The translations under genes were made by a program, and so were the position numbers. From the NCBI GenBank assembly GCA_034409565.1, contig DAOUMS010000007.1:62001-126000 (forward strand): a stretch of 64,000 bases of DNA, read 5' to 3'. Shown one piece after another: positions 32,166 through 40,693 of the stretch (its first letter is position 1; each line of letters starts with the position of its first letter). The notes beneath the pieces are model-generated. The model saw only the letters and a program-made list of their open reading frames with translations, was not told the origin of the DNA and made no database searches. This stretch comes from E44-bin89 sp034409565 (lineage in GTDB: Bacteria > Chloroflexota > Dehalococcoidia > Dehalococcoidales > RBG-16-60-22).

Positions 32166-32954
32166 ATGAAGAGAAACAAGGTGCGCGAGATATTGGAACG
32201 AGGTGGCATCCCGGTCGGGCTGTTCCACGTCTTTCAGGAGCCCTACCTGACGGAGATGATGGGACACATTGGGTTTGACTATGTCATGGTGGACCATGAG
32301 CACACCACCACAGATGAGGATATGATTAGTCGGCTCATACTGGCCGCGAATGCGTCCGGATTACCGGTGTTCATTCGCATCGGGGAGATTAATTCTTCCT
32401 ATATGCAGCGGATGGTAGATGCCGGTGCGGCCGGCTTCCTGTGTGCTCAGGTGCGTACCCGGGAAGACATGCAACGGGCGGTGAAGGCCATCAAGTACCC
32501 GCCTATGGGGAACCGGGGTGTCCTGCCCTGGAGTCGTGCCAGCCTTTTTGGTCTGGGTCAGACGCTTGATGAGCACTTCCGCACCTCGAACCAGGAGACC
32601 ATGCTCTTCGCCCTCATCGAAAACAAGGAGGCAATTGAGAATATAGAGCAGATTATCTCTGTGGATGGGCTTGATGGTATCATGTTCGGGCCTTGCGACA
32701 TGTCCCTTGACATGGGCATTTACGACCGGTGGGACTCGCCGGAAGTTACCGCGGCCATGGAGAAAGCCGTGGCCATAGCCCACCAGTACAAGCGGCATCT
32801 CATTGGCCTGGTGCTGTCAGGAGAGAATCTGGAACAGCAGATATCTGACTGGAAGAAAAAGGGAGCGCACATTATTCTCTACGCCTACGATGTCTATCTC
32901 ATACAGCAACTGTTTCTCTCTGACCTGGCCAAAATCAAAAAGTCGTTGCGGTAG
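32166..32954 (+). CDS. HpcH/HpaI-family class II aldolase
   Basis: 262-residue TIM-barrel enzyme. The family signature is YVMVDHEHTTTDEDM (39-53), followed by metal-site and loop motifs KYPPMGNRGV and GIMFGPCDMSLDMG. HpaI itself cleaves 4-hydroxy-2-oxoheptanedioate to pyruvate and succinate semialdehyde; relatives cleave other 2-keto-3-deoxy acids. The usual D-x-E-H of the metal loop appears as DHEH. Substrate unknown. Monocistronic, between sucC and the convergent corrinoid methyltransferase genes. Confidence 0.82.
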   Translation: MKRNKVREILERGGIPVGLFHVFQEPYLTEMMGHIGFDYVMVDHEHTTTDEDMISRLILAANASGLPVFIRIGEINSSYMQRMVDAGAAGFLCAQVRTREDMQRAVKAIKYPPMGNRGVLPWSRASLFGLGQTLDEHFRTSNQETMLFALIENKEAIENIEQIISVDGLDGIMFGPCDMSLDMGIYDRWDSPEVTAAMEKAVAIAHQYKRHLIGLVLSGENLEQQISDWKKKGAHIILYAYDVYLIQQLFLSDLAKIKKSLR

Positions 32955-32971
32955 ACCTGTCAGCCATTGGC

Positions 32972-34033
32972 TTACAAAGTAAGAGAGTATTTCCCGTACT
33001 CTCTTATGGCTCGTATCATCTCGGCATAGTTATCCGGATTAACGGCGCCGTGAATGGAATTACCGGACATGCAGATGTAGCCTCCCCCCTTGCCCGCCTT
33101 GCGGATACAGTCCCTGACCGCTTCGCGGACCTCATCTTTACTGCCCCAACTCAGCAGTCTGCCGCAGTCAACATTACCCATAATGCACACTTTATCACCG
33201 TACTTTTCCTTTGCCTCGCCAATGTCCATGCCGGCCACGGGGTCGATGGGGTGGACACCGTCAACCCCAGTCTCCACAATGAGGTCAAAGATAGCCCAAA
33301 TATTGCCGTCGGTGTGCTTGAGACAGGGTACACCCCGGCTGTGGCAGTAATCGACTATTTTTTTGAGCCCGGGAGTGATGTATTTCGCCGTATGCTTTGG
33401 TGCCACCATGGGACCATTGGTGAACGCCCAGTCAGCGGTTTCAATAATCATGTCAGCCCCGATGTCAATCAGGTTCTTGACATAACGCCGGTAGTAATCA
33501 TCGGTGATTTCATTTAAACCTTCGACAAATTCAGGGTCTCTTATCAGGTCTTTGAACAGTTCATCCTGCTCGCGGAGGCTGCCAATGATGGTGGCGAAAG
33601 GTCTGACCACAGATATAATGGCCCTCTTTCCCTTAAATCTTTTTACCGTCTCTTCTAACTTTTTAAACCGCGATGGCCGGTCAGGGTCGGGGGGGACATA
33701 TTTGGCCAGGTCTTCCTTGGACTTGAGCGCCGGCTCCAGAACCATGGGAATGGCGTGTGATACCCCTGAGTACTGCTTGATGGCGCCCCACTGGTCGCGG
33801 ACGATGCGCTTGGCCTCATCCAGCACTTCATAAGGGTCTGTTCTCAGCTCATGATAGCAGACGGCATCCAGGTCCATGTATTCCACAAAATCCTCGTAGG
33901 AAGCGCCGGGTTTCAGCGCCTCAATAATCCGCTCGTCAATGTCGAGTTCAAAGGTAGGCACCGTATCCGGTTCCTGACGGTGAACCGCCTTCATTATGCG
34001 CTCCAGGCTGGTAAACGTCTGCATCTTCATCAC
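32972..34033 (-). CDS. uroporphyrinogen decarboxylase-fold methyltransferase (MtaA/CmuA-like)
   Basis: 353 residues of the URO-D superfamily. Segments such as ADMIIETADWAFTNGPMVAPKHTAKYITPGLKKI, VPCLKHTDGNIWAIFDLIVETGVDGVHPID and VCIMGNVDCGRLLSWG follow the family, with His, Asp and Cys residues placed as in corrinoid-dependent methyltransferases rather than true heme-pathway HemE. It lies 5 nt behind a corrinoid-protein gene, so it probably moves a methyl group between that cobamide and a substrate or acceptor thiol. Confidence 0.82.
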   Translation of the reverse strand: MMKMQTFTSLERIMKAVHRQEPDTVPTFELDIDERIIEALKPGASYEDFVEYMDLDAVCYHELRTDPYEVLDEAKRIVRDQWGAIKQYSGVSHAIPMVLEPALKSKEDLAKYVPPDPDRPSRFKKLEETVKRFKGKRAIISVVRPFATIIGSLREQDELFKDLIRDPEFVEGLNEITDDYYRRYVKNLIDIGADMIIETADWAFTNGPMVAPKHTAKYITPGLKKIVDYCHSRGVPCLKHTDGNIWAIFDLIVETGVDGVHPIDPVAGMDIGEAKEKYGDKVCIMGNVDCGRLLSWGSKDEVREAVRDCIRKAGKGGGYICMSGNSIHGAVNPDNYAEMIRAIREYGKYSLTL

Positions 34034-34038
34034 CCCCC

Positions 34039-34674
34039 TTATTTATTCAGGAGCCTCTTGGCTTTGGCCACGGCTTCCACGGCGTCCCGGGCATAGGCAT
34101 CAGCCCCGATCTGGTCGGCGAAGGCCTGGTTCAGCGGTGCGCCGCCAACCATGATTTTGACCCTTTCCCTGAGGCCGGCGTTTTTGAGGAAGTTTATCGT
34201 TTCCGGCATCTTGGGCATGGTGAAGGTCAGCAGGGCCGACAGGCCGAGGATATCGTAATCACCCTTTTCAATTTCTTCGCCGAAACGCTGTGGAGGAATA
34301 TCCCTGCCGAGGTCGGTGACTTCCCAGCCGTTTCCCTCCAGCATCAGGATGACGATGTTCTTGCCGATGTCGTGAAGGTCACCCTCAACCGTGCCAATGA
34401 CGTATTTCCCGGCGTAGGCAGCCCCGGTGCGGGAAAGCCCCGGTCTCAGCAGCTCAATCGAGGCTTTCATGGCGTCGCCGGCCATGAGCAGCTCCGGCAG
34501 GAATATCTGGCCATTTTCGAAGTCAGTGCCGACAAGGTTCATCGCCGGCAAAAGACCTTTGTCCAGCACCTCTTTGGCGGGCACCTGTGCCGCCAAGGCT
34601 TTTTGCGTGAGGCCGGCGGCCTCGGCAACCTGCCCGTCAACCACGCTTTTAGTTAATTCATCAAAATTAAACAT
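34039..34674 (-). CDS. corrinoid (B12-binding) protein of methyltransferase systems
   Basis: 211 residues from ATG 34672-34674, with GGGAGG about 14 nt upstream (a GTG at 34687-34689 is an alternative). An N-terminal four-helix cap domain is followed by a Rossmann B12-binding domain with the D-x-H-x2-G motif (DLHDIGKN, His101 as lower cobalt ligand) and the SALLTFTMPKM and GGAPLNQAFADQIGAD segments. It resembles MtaC/MtbC/MtmC proteins that shuttle methyl groups. Its partner is the URO-D-type methyltransferase just downstream. Confidence 0.88.
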   Translation of the reverse strand: MFNFDELTKSVVDGQVAEAAGLTQKALAAQVPAKEVLDKGLLPAMNLVGTDFENGQIFLPELLMAGDAMKASIELLRPGLSRTGAAYAGKYVIGTVEGDLHDIGKNIVILMLEGNGWEVTDLGRDIPPQRFGEEIEKGDYDILGLSALLTFTMPKMPETINFLKNAGLRERVKIMVGGAPLNQAFADQIGADAYARDAVEAVAKAKRLLNK

Positions 34675-34758
34675 GGTCTGGCATATCACCTCCCGTGATT
34701 TTTCAGCACTATTTTACTGGCTATCGCCGCACCGTACGTCAGATGAGCTGGCTTAATC

Positions 34759-35628
34759 TCAGTCCAGCCTCAGCAGCGCCAGCGCGTCCCGTTGTATTAT
34801 CTGCTCCAGAAGCTCCCGGGGCACCTCCGGAAGGTGGTGTTTATTTATAAAATTATCCAGGCTGCGCAGGGCGTCTATCACCTCCTGCGGCATTGAAATC
34901 GGGTAATCAGAGCCCAGAAACAGCTTGTCCATCACCGCCCATTCGTAGGCCAGGTGCAGGCCTCTATAAAATGACCAGGGCCGGTAGAACCGACCGGAAA
35001 TATCGGCGTAGACGTGTGGATGCTTCCGTATCACCATGATGCAGTCCTCTTCCCAGGGGTGGCCGATATGGGCCATGACGATACGCAGCTCGGGAAAACG
35101 GATGGCGATTTCGTCCATCACCAGGGGGTGGGCATAGCGCAGGGGTGCGTCACGTACCGGTGAGGTACCCTGATGGAACATTATGGGCAGGTTCAGCTCC
35201 TGGGCCTTGGCATAGACGCGAAGCGCGCTTTCCCCCAGAGGCTCAAAGTTCTGGTAGTTTGGCCCCAGCTTGAGCCCGCGCAGCCCGAGGTCGTGATAAG
35301 CTCTCTCCATTTCATCAAGTGCGTCCGGCGCCCCCGGCCAGACAGACATAAAGCCGATGACTTTTTCCGGCGCCTGCGCCACCAGTCTGGCGGTGGCATC
35401 ATTGGCCTTTTTGGCGTCTCTCTCGCTGATAACGGCGGGGCGGTCCGGGGGCATGGCAATGCCGAAGGAAATAACCCTGTCCACCGGCGCCATGGCCTTG
35501 AAGAAATCACGGTGGGTGGTGGTGATTCGAATCGGTCTGTCCGCCCTCATCTTGGTGTCCGCAATCTCCTCCCCCGCCGGCACCTCCGATACGTGCGTTG
35601 GCACGTGGGTGTGTACGTCAACTATCAT
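34759..35628 (-). CDS. amidohydrolase-2 family metal-dependent hydrolase/decarboxylase
   Basis: 289-residue TIM-barrel protein. Metal ligands: His6 and His8 (VDVHTH), a His in PIMFHQGTSP, a His in VMAHIGHPWEED and Asp in FLGSDYPIS. Members of this family include nonoxidative decarboxylases of aromatic acids (ACMSD, gamma-resorcylate decarboxylase) and lactone hydrolases. It is the first gene of the minus-strand set with the corrinoid protein and methyltransferase, so it may act on the demethylated product, for instance an aromatic acid. That link is inference. Confidence 0.8.
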   Translation of the reverse strand: MIVDVHTHVPTHVSEVPAGEEIADTKMRADRPIRITTTHRDFFKAMAPVDRVISFGIAMPPDRPAVISERDAKKANDATARLVAQAPEKVIGFMSVWPGAPDALDEMERAYHDLGLRGLKLGPNYQNFEPLGESALRVYAKAQELNLPIMFHQGTSPVRDAPLRYAHPLVMDEIAIRFPELRIVMAHIGHPWEEDCIMVIRKHPHVYADISGRFYRPWSFYRGLHLAYEWAVMDKLFLGSDYPISMPQEVIDALRSLDNFINKHHLPEVPRELLEQIIQRDALALLRLD

Positions 35629-35747
35629 GGCTGCTCTCCTCTGGATGTAGTCTAACCGCTACTGACCTCGTGGCTACATTTTATCATCGGGTGTAATTTT
35701 ATGCATATTTCAGCGCTGTTTTCAAATTGATAGCGATGGCACCGTCA

Positions 35748-35776
35748 TTGCAAATATCATTTTACCGCGCTATCAT
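35748..35776 (+). promoter_or_regulatory. promoter of the methylmalonyl-CoA mutase operon
   Basis: TTGCAA (35748-35753), 17 nt spacer, TATCAT (35771-35776), 44 nt before the GTG start at 35821. Confidence 0.5.
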
Positions 35777-35820
35777 ATTTGAGTGTGGCAAAATTCCACT
35801 TGCTGGAGGTGATGAAAGTC

Positions 35821-37422
35821 GTGGCAGGAATACAGGAGAGGAAGAAACAATTCAAGACCACCGTTGATGGCATTGTGGTGAATAGAGTCTATACACCAGA
35901 CGACGTGCCACAGGATGAAATGGATACCAGCCTTCCGGGGGAATATCCCTTTACCCGGAACATAATGACCACCGGTTATCGTACCAGACTGTGGACGATG
36001 CGCCAGTATGCCGGCTTTGCCACCGTGGAGGAAACAAACAAACGCTACAAATACCTTTACCGGCAGGGACAGACCGGTTTCAGCGTGGCTTTTCACCTGC
36101 CCACCCAGATGGGCTATGATTCCGACCACCCCCTAGCGTTTCCCGAGGTTGGCCGGGTGGGTGTGGCCATTGACTCGTTGCAGGACATGGAAGACCTCTG
36201 GGATGGTATTCCGCTCGGTGAGGTAAGCACCTCAATGACCATCAACGCGACCGCTCCCATAATACTGGCGATGTACATCGCGGCGGCGGAGAAACAGGGC
36301 GTTGACCAGAGCCAGCTTATGGGGACTGTTCAGAATGACCTGCTGAAAGAGTATGTGGCCCGGAATACGTATATCTTTGCCCCCGAGCCTTCGATGCGGC
36401 TGACCACCGATATTTGCAGTTACTGCGCGCAGCATATGCCGAAATGGAACTCAATTAGCATTAGCGGCTACCATATGCGTGAGGCCGGGGCGACCGCCAT
36501 TCAGGAGGCCGCCTTTAGTTTAGCTAACGGCATCGCCTATGTGCAGGCCATGCTCGACCGGGGCATGAAGGTTGACGATTTTGCCCCGCGCTTCTCTTTC
36601 TTCTTCGCCGCTTTCACCAATCTCTTTGAAGAGGTGGCCAAATTCCGGGCGCTGCGCCGCGTTTGGGCAAAGATAATGAAGGAGCGGTTCCATGCCCAGA
36701 ATGAACGGTCCATGATGCTCAAGTTCCACGTCCAGACCGGCGGCTGTACCCTGGCCGAGCAGCAGCCACTGAACAATGTGGTCAGGGTCACTATACAGGC
36801 GCTGGCAGCAGTGCTGGGTAGCTGCCAGTCCCTGCATACCAACTCTTACGATGAAGCGCTGGCCTTGCCCAGCGAGGAAGCGGTGCAGCTGGCCCTGCGC
36901 ACGCAGCAGATACTGGCCTATGAGAGCAGTGTCGCCGACACGGTCGACCCGATGGCTGGCTCATACTATCTGGAATGGCTGACCAATCGGACAGAGGAGG
37001 GCATACAGCGATACCTCACTGCCATCGACAAAATGGGCGGGGCGCTGGAAGCGATAAAAAGGGGTTATATTCAGCGTGAAATTAGGCGGTCGTCTTACAA
37101 CCATCAGCGGGCGGTGGATGCTGGCGAACAGGTCGTGGTCGGCGTTAACAAATATACCTCGGCTGAGCCGCTGGACCTGGAACTGCTTGAGATTGACGAG
37201 GGTGTTGGCAAAAAGCAACTCCAGCGACTGAAGCGGCTCAAAAGCAGGCGCGATAACGACCGGGTACGCCAGATGCTGGACAGGGTGAGTCAGGTAGCCG
37301 GGAGCGAGGAAAATATTATGCCGACTCTCATTGAAGCGGTGAAGGCTTACGCGACGGTTGGAGAAATATCTGACGCATTACGAGAAGTGTTCGGCGAGTA
37401 CAAGGAACCAAGCGTGCTGTGA
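35821..37422 (+). CDS. mcmA1: methylmalonyl-CoA mutase, large (catalytic) subunit
   Basis: 533 residues from GTG 35821, which fits GGAGGTGA at about 8 nt better than upstream ATGs. TIM-barrel mutase domain only; the B12 domain is on a separate gene. The carboxylate-binding residues that tell methylmalonyl- from isobutyryl-CoA mutase are both of the methylmalonyl kind: Tyr63 in RQYAGF and Arg193 in PSMR. The catalytic His218 lies in SGYHMREAG. It converts (R)-methylmalonyl-CoA to succinyl-CoA. The split two-gene form is typical of archaea and several anaerobic bacteria. Confidence 0.93.
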   Translation: MAGIQERKKQFKTTVDGIVVNRVYTPDDVPQDEMDTSLPGEYPFTRNIMTTGYRTRLWTMRQYAGFATVEETNKRYKYLYRQGQTGFSVAFHLPTQMGYDSDHPLAFPEVGRVGVAIDSLQDMEDLWDGIPLGEVSTSMTINATAPIILAMYIAAAEKQGVDQSQLMGTVQNDLLKEYVARNTYIFAPEPSMRLTTDICSYCAQHMPKWNSISISGYHMREAGATAIQEAAFSLANGIAYVQAMLDRGMKVDDFAPRFSFFFAAFTNLFEEVAKFRALRRVWAKIMKERFHAQNERSMMLKFHVQTGGCTLAEQQPLNNVVRVTIQALAAVLGSCQSLHTNSYDEALALPSEEAVQLALRTQQILAYESSVADTVDPMAGSYYLEWLTNRTEEGIQRYLTAIDKMGGALEAIKRGYIQREIRRSSYNHQRAVDAGEQVVVGVNKYTSAEPLDLELLEIDEGVGKKQLQRLKRLKSRRDNDRVRQMLDRVSQVAGSEENIMPTLIEAVKAYATVGEISDALREVFGEYKEPSVL

Positions 37423-37450
37423 GGTGCATTTTTGAGAACATGGAGAGTAT

Positions 37451-37873
37451 GTGATGACCAGTAAGAAAATAAGGGTACTGATAGCCAAACCAGGCCTTGA
37501 CGGACACGACCGCGGGGCTATCGCGGTGGCCCAGGGGCTGCGTGATGCTGGCATGGAGGTTATCTATCTGGGGCTGCGTTTGACCCCGGAACAGATTGCC
37601 GAGGCGGCAGTACAGGAAGACGTTGACGTTGTCGGCCTGAGCTGTCTATCCGGCGGTCACCTGACGCTCTTCTCCAAGACGATGGCTAGCTTCGGGAAGA
37701 AAAGCGATAAAAAAGTTGTCTTTATCGGGGGTGGCATCATTCCTAAGAAGGATATTCCAAAGCTGAAGGAAGCTGGCATTTCAGGTACCTTTGGCCCGGG
37801 AACACCCATCAATGAAATCGTTGGCTTTATCAGGGCGGAACTGGAGAAAGGGAGCGATGATAACGAAGATTAA
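37451..37873 (+). CDS. mcmA2: methylmalonyl-CoA mutase, small (B12-binding) subunit
   Basis: 140 residues (GTG 37451, or ATG 37454). B12 motif GLDGHDRGA, where the His of D-x-H-x2-G (residue 19) coordinates cobalt, then GLSCLSGGHLTLFS and VVFIGGGIIPKKDI. It pairs with the large subunit 28 nt upstream to form the holoenzyme. The 3' end overlaps the epimerase gene by 17 nt, so the three genes are coupled. Confidence 0.93.
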   Translation: MMTSKKIRVLIAKPGLDGHDRGAIAVAQGLRDAGMEVIYLGLRLTPEQIAEAAVQEDVDVVGLSCLSGGHLTLFSKTMASFGKKSDKKVVFIGGGIIPKKDIPKLKEAGISGTFGPGTPINEIVGFIRAELEKGSDDNED

Positions 37874-38255
37874 TCACATCGGTATTGCCGTGAACAGCAT
37901 CGACCAGGCGCTGAAACTCTATACCGAAACGCTGGGCCTGAGCCTGAAGGGGATTGAAGTTATCGAGGAGCAGCGGACAAGGACGGCCATCTTGCCGGTG
38001 GGTGAAAGTAAGATTGAACTGCTTGAGTCCACCGACCCGGAAGGCCCGGTGGCAAAATACATTGCAAAATTCGGCGAGGGGATACACCATTTAGCCCTGG
38101 AAGTGTCTGATGTTGAGGCGGCGCTGAACAAAGTGGCGCAGAGCGGCCTGCCCCTGATTGATGAGCAGCCCCGGAAGGGCATTGAGGAAACACGCATCGC
38201 TTTCCTGCATCCCAGAGGTACCGGCCGGGTACTGCTGGAACTGGTGCAGAGCTGA
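37857..38255 (+). CDS. mce: methylmalonyl-CoA epimerase
   Basis: 132 residues from ATG 37857 behind AAAGGGAG. Vicinal-oxygen-chelate fold: metal residues His7 (INHIGIAV), His in GIHHLALEV, and Glu in the closing VLLELVQ strand. It interconverts (S)- and (R)-methylmalonyl-CoA and so feeds the mutase encoded immediately upstream. Tight operon placement leaves little doubt. Confidence 0.92.
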   Translation: MITKINHIGIAVNSIDQALKLYTETLGLSLKGIEVIEEQRTRTAILPVGESKIELLESTDPEGPVAKYIAKFGEGIHHLALEVSDVEAALNKVAQSGLPLIDEQPRKGIEETRIAFLHPRGTGRVLLELVQS

Positions 38256-38284
38256 TTGGTCAGAATGGCCGGGCCATCATCGGA

Positions 38285-39223
38285 ATGAAAAGAACACTAC
38301 CTTTACTTATTGCCGCGTTCATCTTATTCGCCGTTTTTGTTTGTTCCTGCCAGCCAAGCACGCCCATCGCGGAAGAACAAAGGCTGCAACTGGTAGACGA
38401 GATAAAGGCATTTGAAAAGGGACTCGGCTTTACTGAGACGGAAAATTTCAGGACCTATCGTCCGGAATTGGGTGCTTACGACTACCTGTTTTTCACGTCC
38501 AGTACTCAGCTGCCATACTCACTCGATGACCCGGTGCTGGTATCTGCCGTTGGCACACGGGACAGTGTCTATATTGATAGCCGAAAATATGATGCCTACT
38601 TTTATTCCATCCCGTCAGTAGCCGGAGAAGGCACGCCTTTGACCCGGTCTTTAATGCAGGTACCGCTCGACCGCTTTATCCAGGTTATTTTCCATGAGGA
38701 CTGGCATGAGCAGGTGGACCTGCCCATGGGGCTGGAAGAACCCTCTGCGGAAATAGTCGGTTATACCGCCGCCATACTTTTCACCAGGGACAGGTTCGGG
38801 CAGGACTCTTCGGTTTACCAGACCTTGCAGAAGCACCTCGCTAACAAGCTCCGGGAAAGCGAGGTCTACCGGGAGTATTATGGCGAGCTTGAAGCCCTCT
38901 ACGCGCAGTATCATGAGGGCAAGCTTTCCGAGCTGGATACGTTAATCCGGAAAGCCCGCTTGCTGGAAGCCATGGGCAATGAGCTTTACCGCATCTGGGG
39001 CGGCCGACCGGACCAGCTGAACAACGCTTTCATCGCCTTCCAGATGACCTACCTGCGGCACCTGCCACTGATGTATGAAGTTTTGCAGGCAAGCGATTCC
39101 GACCTCACCAGGACAATCAGGCTATTTTTAGCCATGCCGGAGCAGGGGACGGCCTGCGATTCTCTGGAGCAGGTAAAAGCTATAGAAGCGAGCGTTGTCG
39201 CTTATCTGTCCCGTAATCTATAG
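38285..39223 (+). CDS. HExxH zinc peptidase lipoprotein (predicted aminopeptidase)
   Basis: 312-residue predicted lipoprotein with a lipobox-like FVCSC at residues 18-22. The zinc motif HEDWH (137-141) has the HExxH form, and a Glu in EEPSAEIVG about 15 residues later can be the third ligand, as in gluzincins. The layout resembles the predicted-aminopeptidase family (Pfam Aminopep). It follows the epimerase gene by 29 nt and may be read through from the mutase operon, though no functional link is obvious. Confidence 0.65.
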   Translation: MKRTLPLLIAAFILFAVFVCSCQPSTPIAEEQRLQLVDEIKAFEKGLGFTETENFRTYRPELGAYDYLFFTSSTQLPYSLDDPVLVSAVGTRDSVYIDSRKYDAYFYSIPSVAGEGTPLTRSLMQVPLDRFIQVIFHEDWHEQVDLPMGLEEPSAEIVGYTAAILFTRDRFGQDSSVYQTLQKHLANKLRESEVYREYYGELEALYAQYHEGKLSELDTLIRKARLLEAMGNELYRIWGGRPDQLNNAFIAFQMTYLRHLPLMYEVLQASDSDLTRTIRLFLAMPEQGTACDSLEQVKAIEASVVAYLSRNL

Positions 39224-39364
39224 AAACGCTATGATTTTCACTGCCTGTCCGCCCGTGTGACCCTTTATGCCCCGTAAGGCGGTGATAAATCGCCATCCTT
39301 GCGCTTTCCATATGGTGGGCAATCGTGTAATATGTCCAAGATTTTTTGTCTTAAGGGGTGATTT

Positions 39365-39994
39365 GTGGAGCAGAAAGAAAAATTGCAGTGGATTTACTCA
39401 TCACGTGACAATGAGGAACTATCGACACGGTATGACCAGTGGGCGAAAGATTATGATGCCGACTTGAAGGATGATTTCGCCTGGCGGGGCCCGGAAATGG
39501 CGGCCGGTTTCTTTGCCAAATATGTGCCGAAGGAGGCGAAGGTACTGGATGCCGGTGCCGGTACCGGTCTCGTTGGCGTGGCTCTGGCGCAGAAAGGTTA
39601 TCGTGATATAGTGGCCATTGACCTCTCTAAGGGTATGCTGGAGGAAGCCAGTAATAAGAACGTGTACCGCGAATTACTGCAGATGGTGATGGGAAAGGCG
39701 CTAGATTTCCCCACCGGTGCCTTTGATGCGGTTATCAGCGTTGGTGTGCTGACCCTGGGGCATGCGCCGGCCAGCTCCTTCGACGAGTTGCTTCGCGTTA
39801 CTAGGCCGGGCGGCTACATTGTCTTTTCCCTGCGCCCTGATGTCTACAAGGAAGGCGGGTTCAAGGAAAAGATGGCCGAACTGGAAAATGAAGGCAAGTG
39901 GGAGCTCGTGGAAGTGAGTGAGAAGAAGCAGGTCCTGCCCAAGGGCGAGCCAGACGTTTACCATCAGGTCTGGATATACCGGGTCAGCGGTTAG
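39365..39994 (+). CDS. class I SAM-dependent methyltransferase
   Basis: 209 residues from GTG 39365 behind AAGGGGTG. SAM-binding motif I VLDAGAGTGLVGVAL (about 58-72), motif II acidic residue in IVAIDLSKGML, and the later FDAVISVGVLTLGHAP. The N-terminal YDQWAKDYDADL is frequent in Williams-Beuren-type and ubiquinone/menaquinone-like methyltransferases. Substrate unknown. Stands alone. Confidence 0.8.
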   Translation: MEQKEKLQWIYSSRDNEELSTRYDQWAKDYDADLKDDFAWRGPEMAAGFFAKYVPKEAKVLDAGAGTGLVGVALAQKGYRDIVAIDLSKGMLEEASNKNVYRELLQMVMGKALDFPTGAFDAVISVGVLTLGHAPASSFDELLRVTRPGGYIVFSLRPDVYKEGGFKEKMAELENEGKWELVEVSEKKQVLPKGEPDVYHQVWIYRVSG

Positions 39995-40043
39995 ATGATT
40001 GAAGAGTTAATCACCTACTTGTTGAACACGTAAAAGGGGAATC

Positions 40044-40661
40044 TTAGCCTGTCCCGGCCGGGCACACTTTAAGACATTCATCACAGGAAACAAGGTGTCC
40101 CTGTTGCTCTTTCATAATCGCCACTCTGGAGAGGCATCTGGAGGTGTCAATCATTCTATATGGCTCAAGGATATTCACCGGGCAAACCTCCAGGCACAGG
40201 GTGCAGCCCTGGCAGGTCAAATTCTCCGGCTCTTTCCGGACAGGCACGGCGGGTAAATGGGACGGTGCGCCTATCTGAATCGCGGCAAAACGGAGGCGCG
40301 GCCCGTATTTATGGTGCAGCACCACCGAGTGTCTGCCCCGCTGGCCTATTCCAGCCTGAATGGCGAGTTCTTTAAGGTTCAGTTGGCCTTGCCTGGGATA
40401 ACCATATCGGCCGACCGGCTCCGCTTCATATCCCTTGCTTTTGATGAATCTGACGGCGGCTTCGAGCGGTGGAGACATGTATTTTTCAAAGCCAGATAAC
40501 ATGGTTTCACCGTTTACCCGCCCGAATTCATCAAGATTGCGTTCCGGCGTTGATTCAAGACCGACGACCAGCAATGTGCTATGGCCGTGCTGCTCCATAA
40601 TTCCGGCAACGTCAAACAGTGACCTGGTGAAGTCGAGTATTTCCCGTATGGTATCTTCCAC
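40044..40661 (-). CDS. 4Fe-4S protein related to epoxyqueuosine reductase (QueG-like)
   Basis: 205 residues. A ferredoxin-type cluster region near the C-terminus has CQGCTLCLEVCPVNIL (C-x2-C-x2-C-x3-CP) and a second CDECLKVCP; the preceding Cys in SRC completes a second cluster. The N-terminal part (GYEAEPVGRYGYPRQGQLNLKELAIQAGIGQRGRHS) matches the QueG-type cobalamin-binding region. It is much shorter than real QueG (about 350-380), so an uncharacterised reductase or electron carrier is more likely. Confidence 0.7.
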   Translation of the reverse strand: MEDTIREILDFTRSLFDVAGIMEQHGHSTLLVVGLESTPERNLDEFGRVNGETMLSGFEKYMSPPLEAAVRFIKSKGYEAEPVGRYGYPRQGQLNLKELAIQAGIGQRGRHSVVLHHKYGPRLRFAAIQIGAPSHLPAVPVRKEPENLTCQGCTLCLEVCPVNILEPYRMIDTSRCLSRVAIMKEQQGHLVSCDECLKVCPAGTG

Positions 40662-40693
40662 TTTTATCCTTTCACTTGGCCATATACAGGTTA

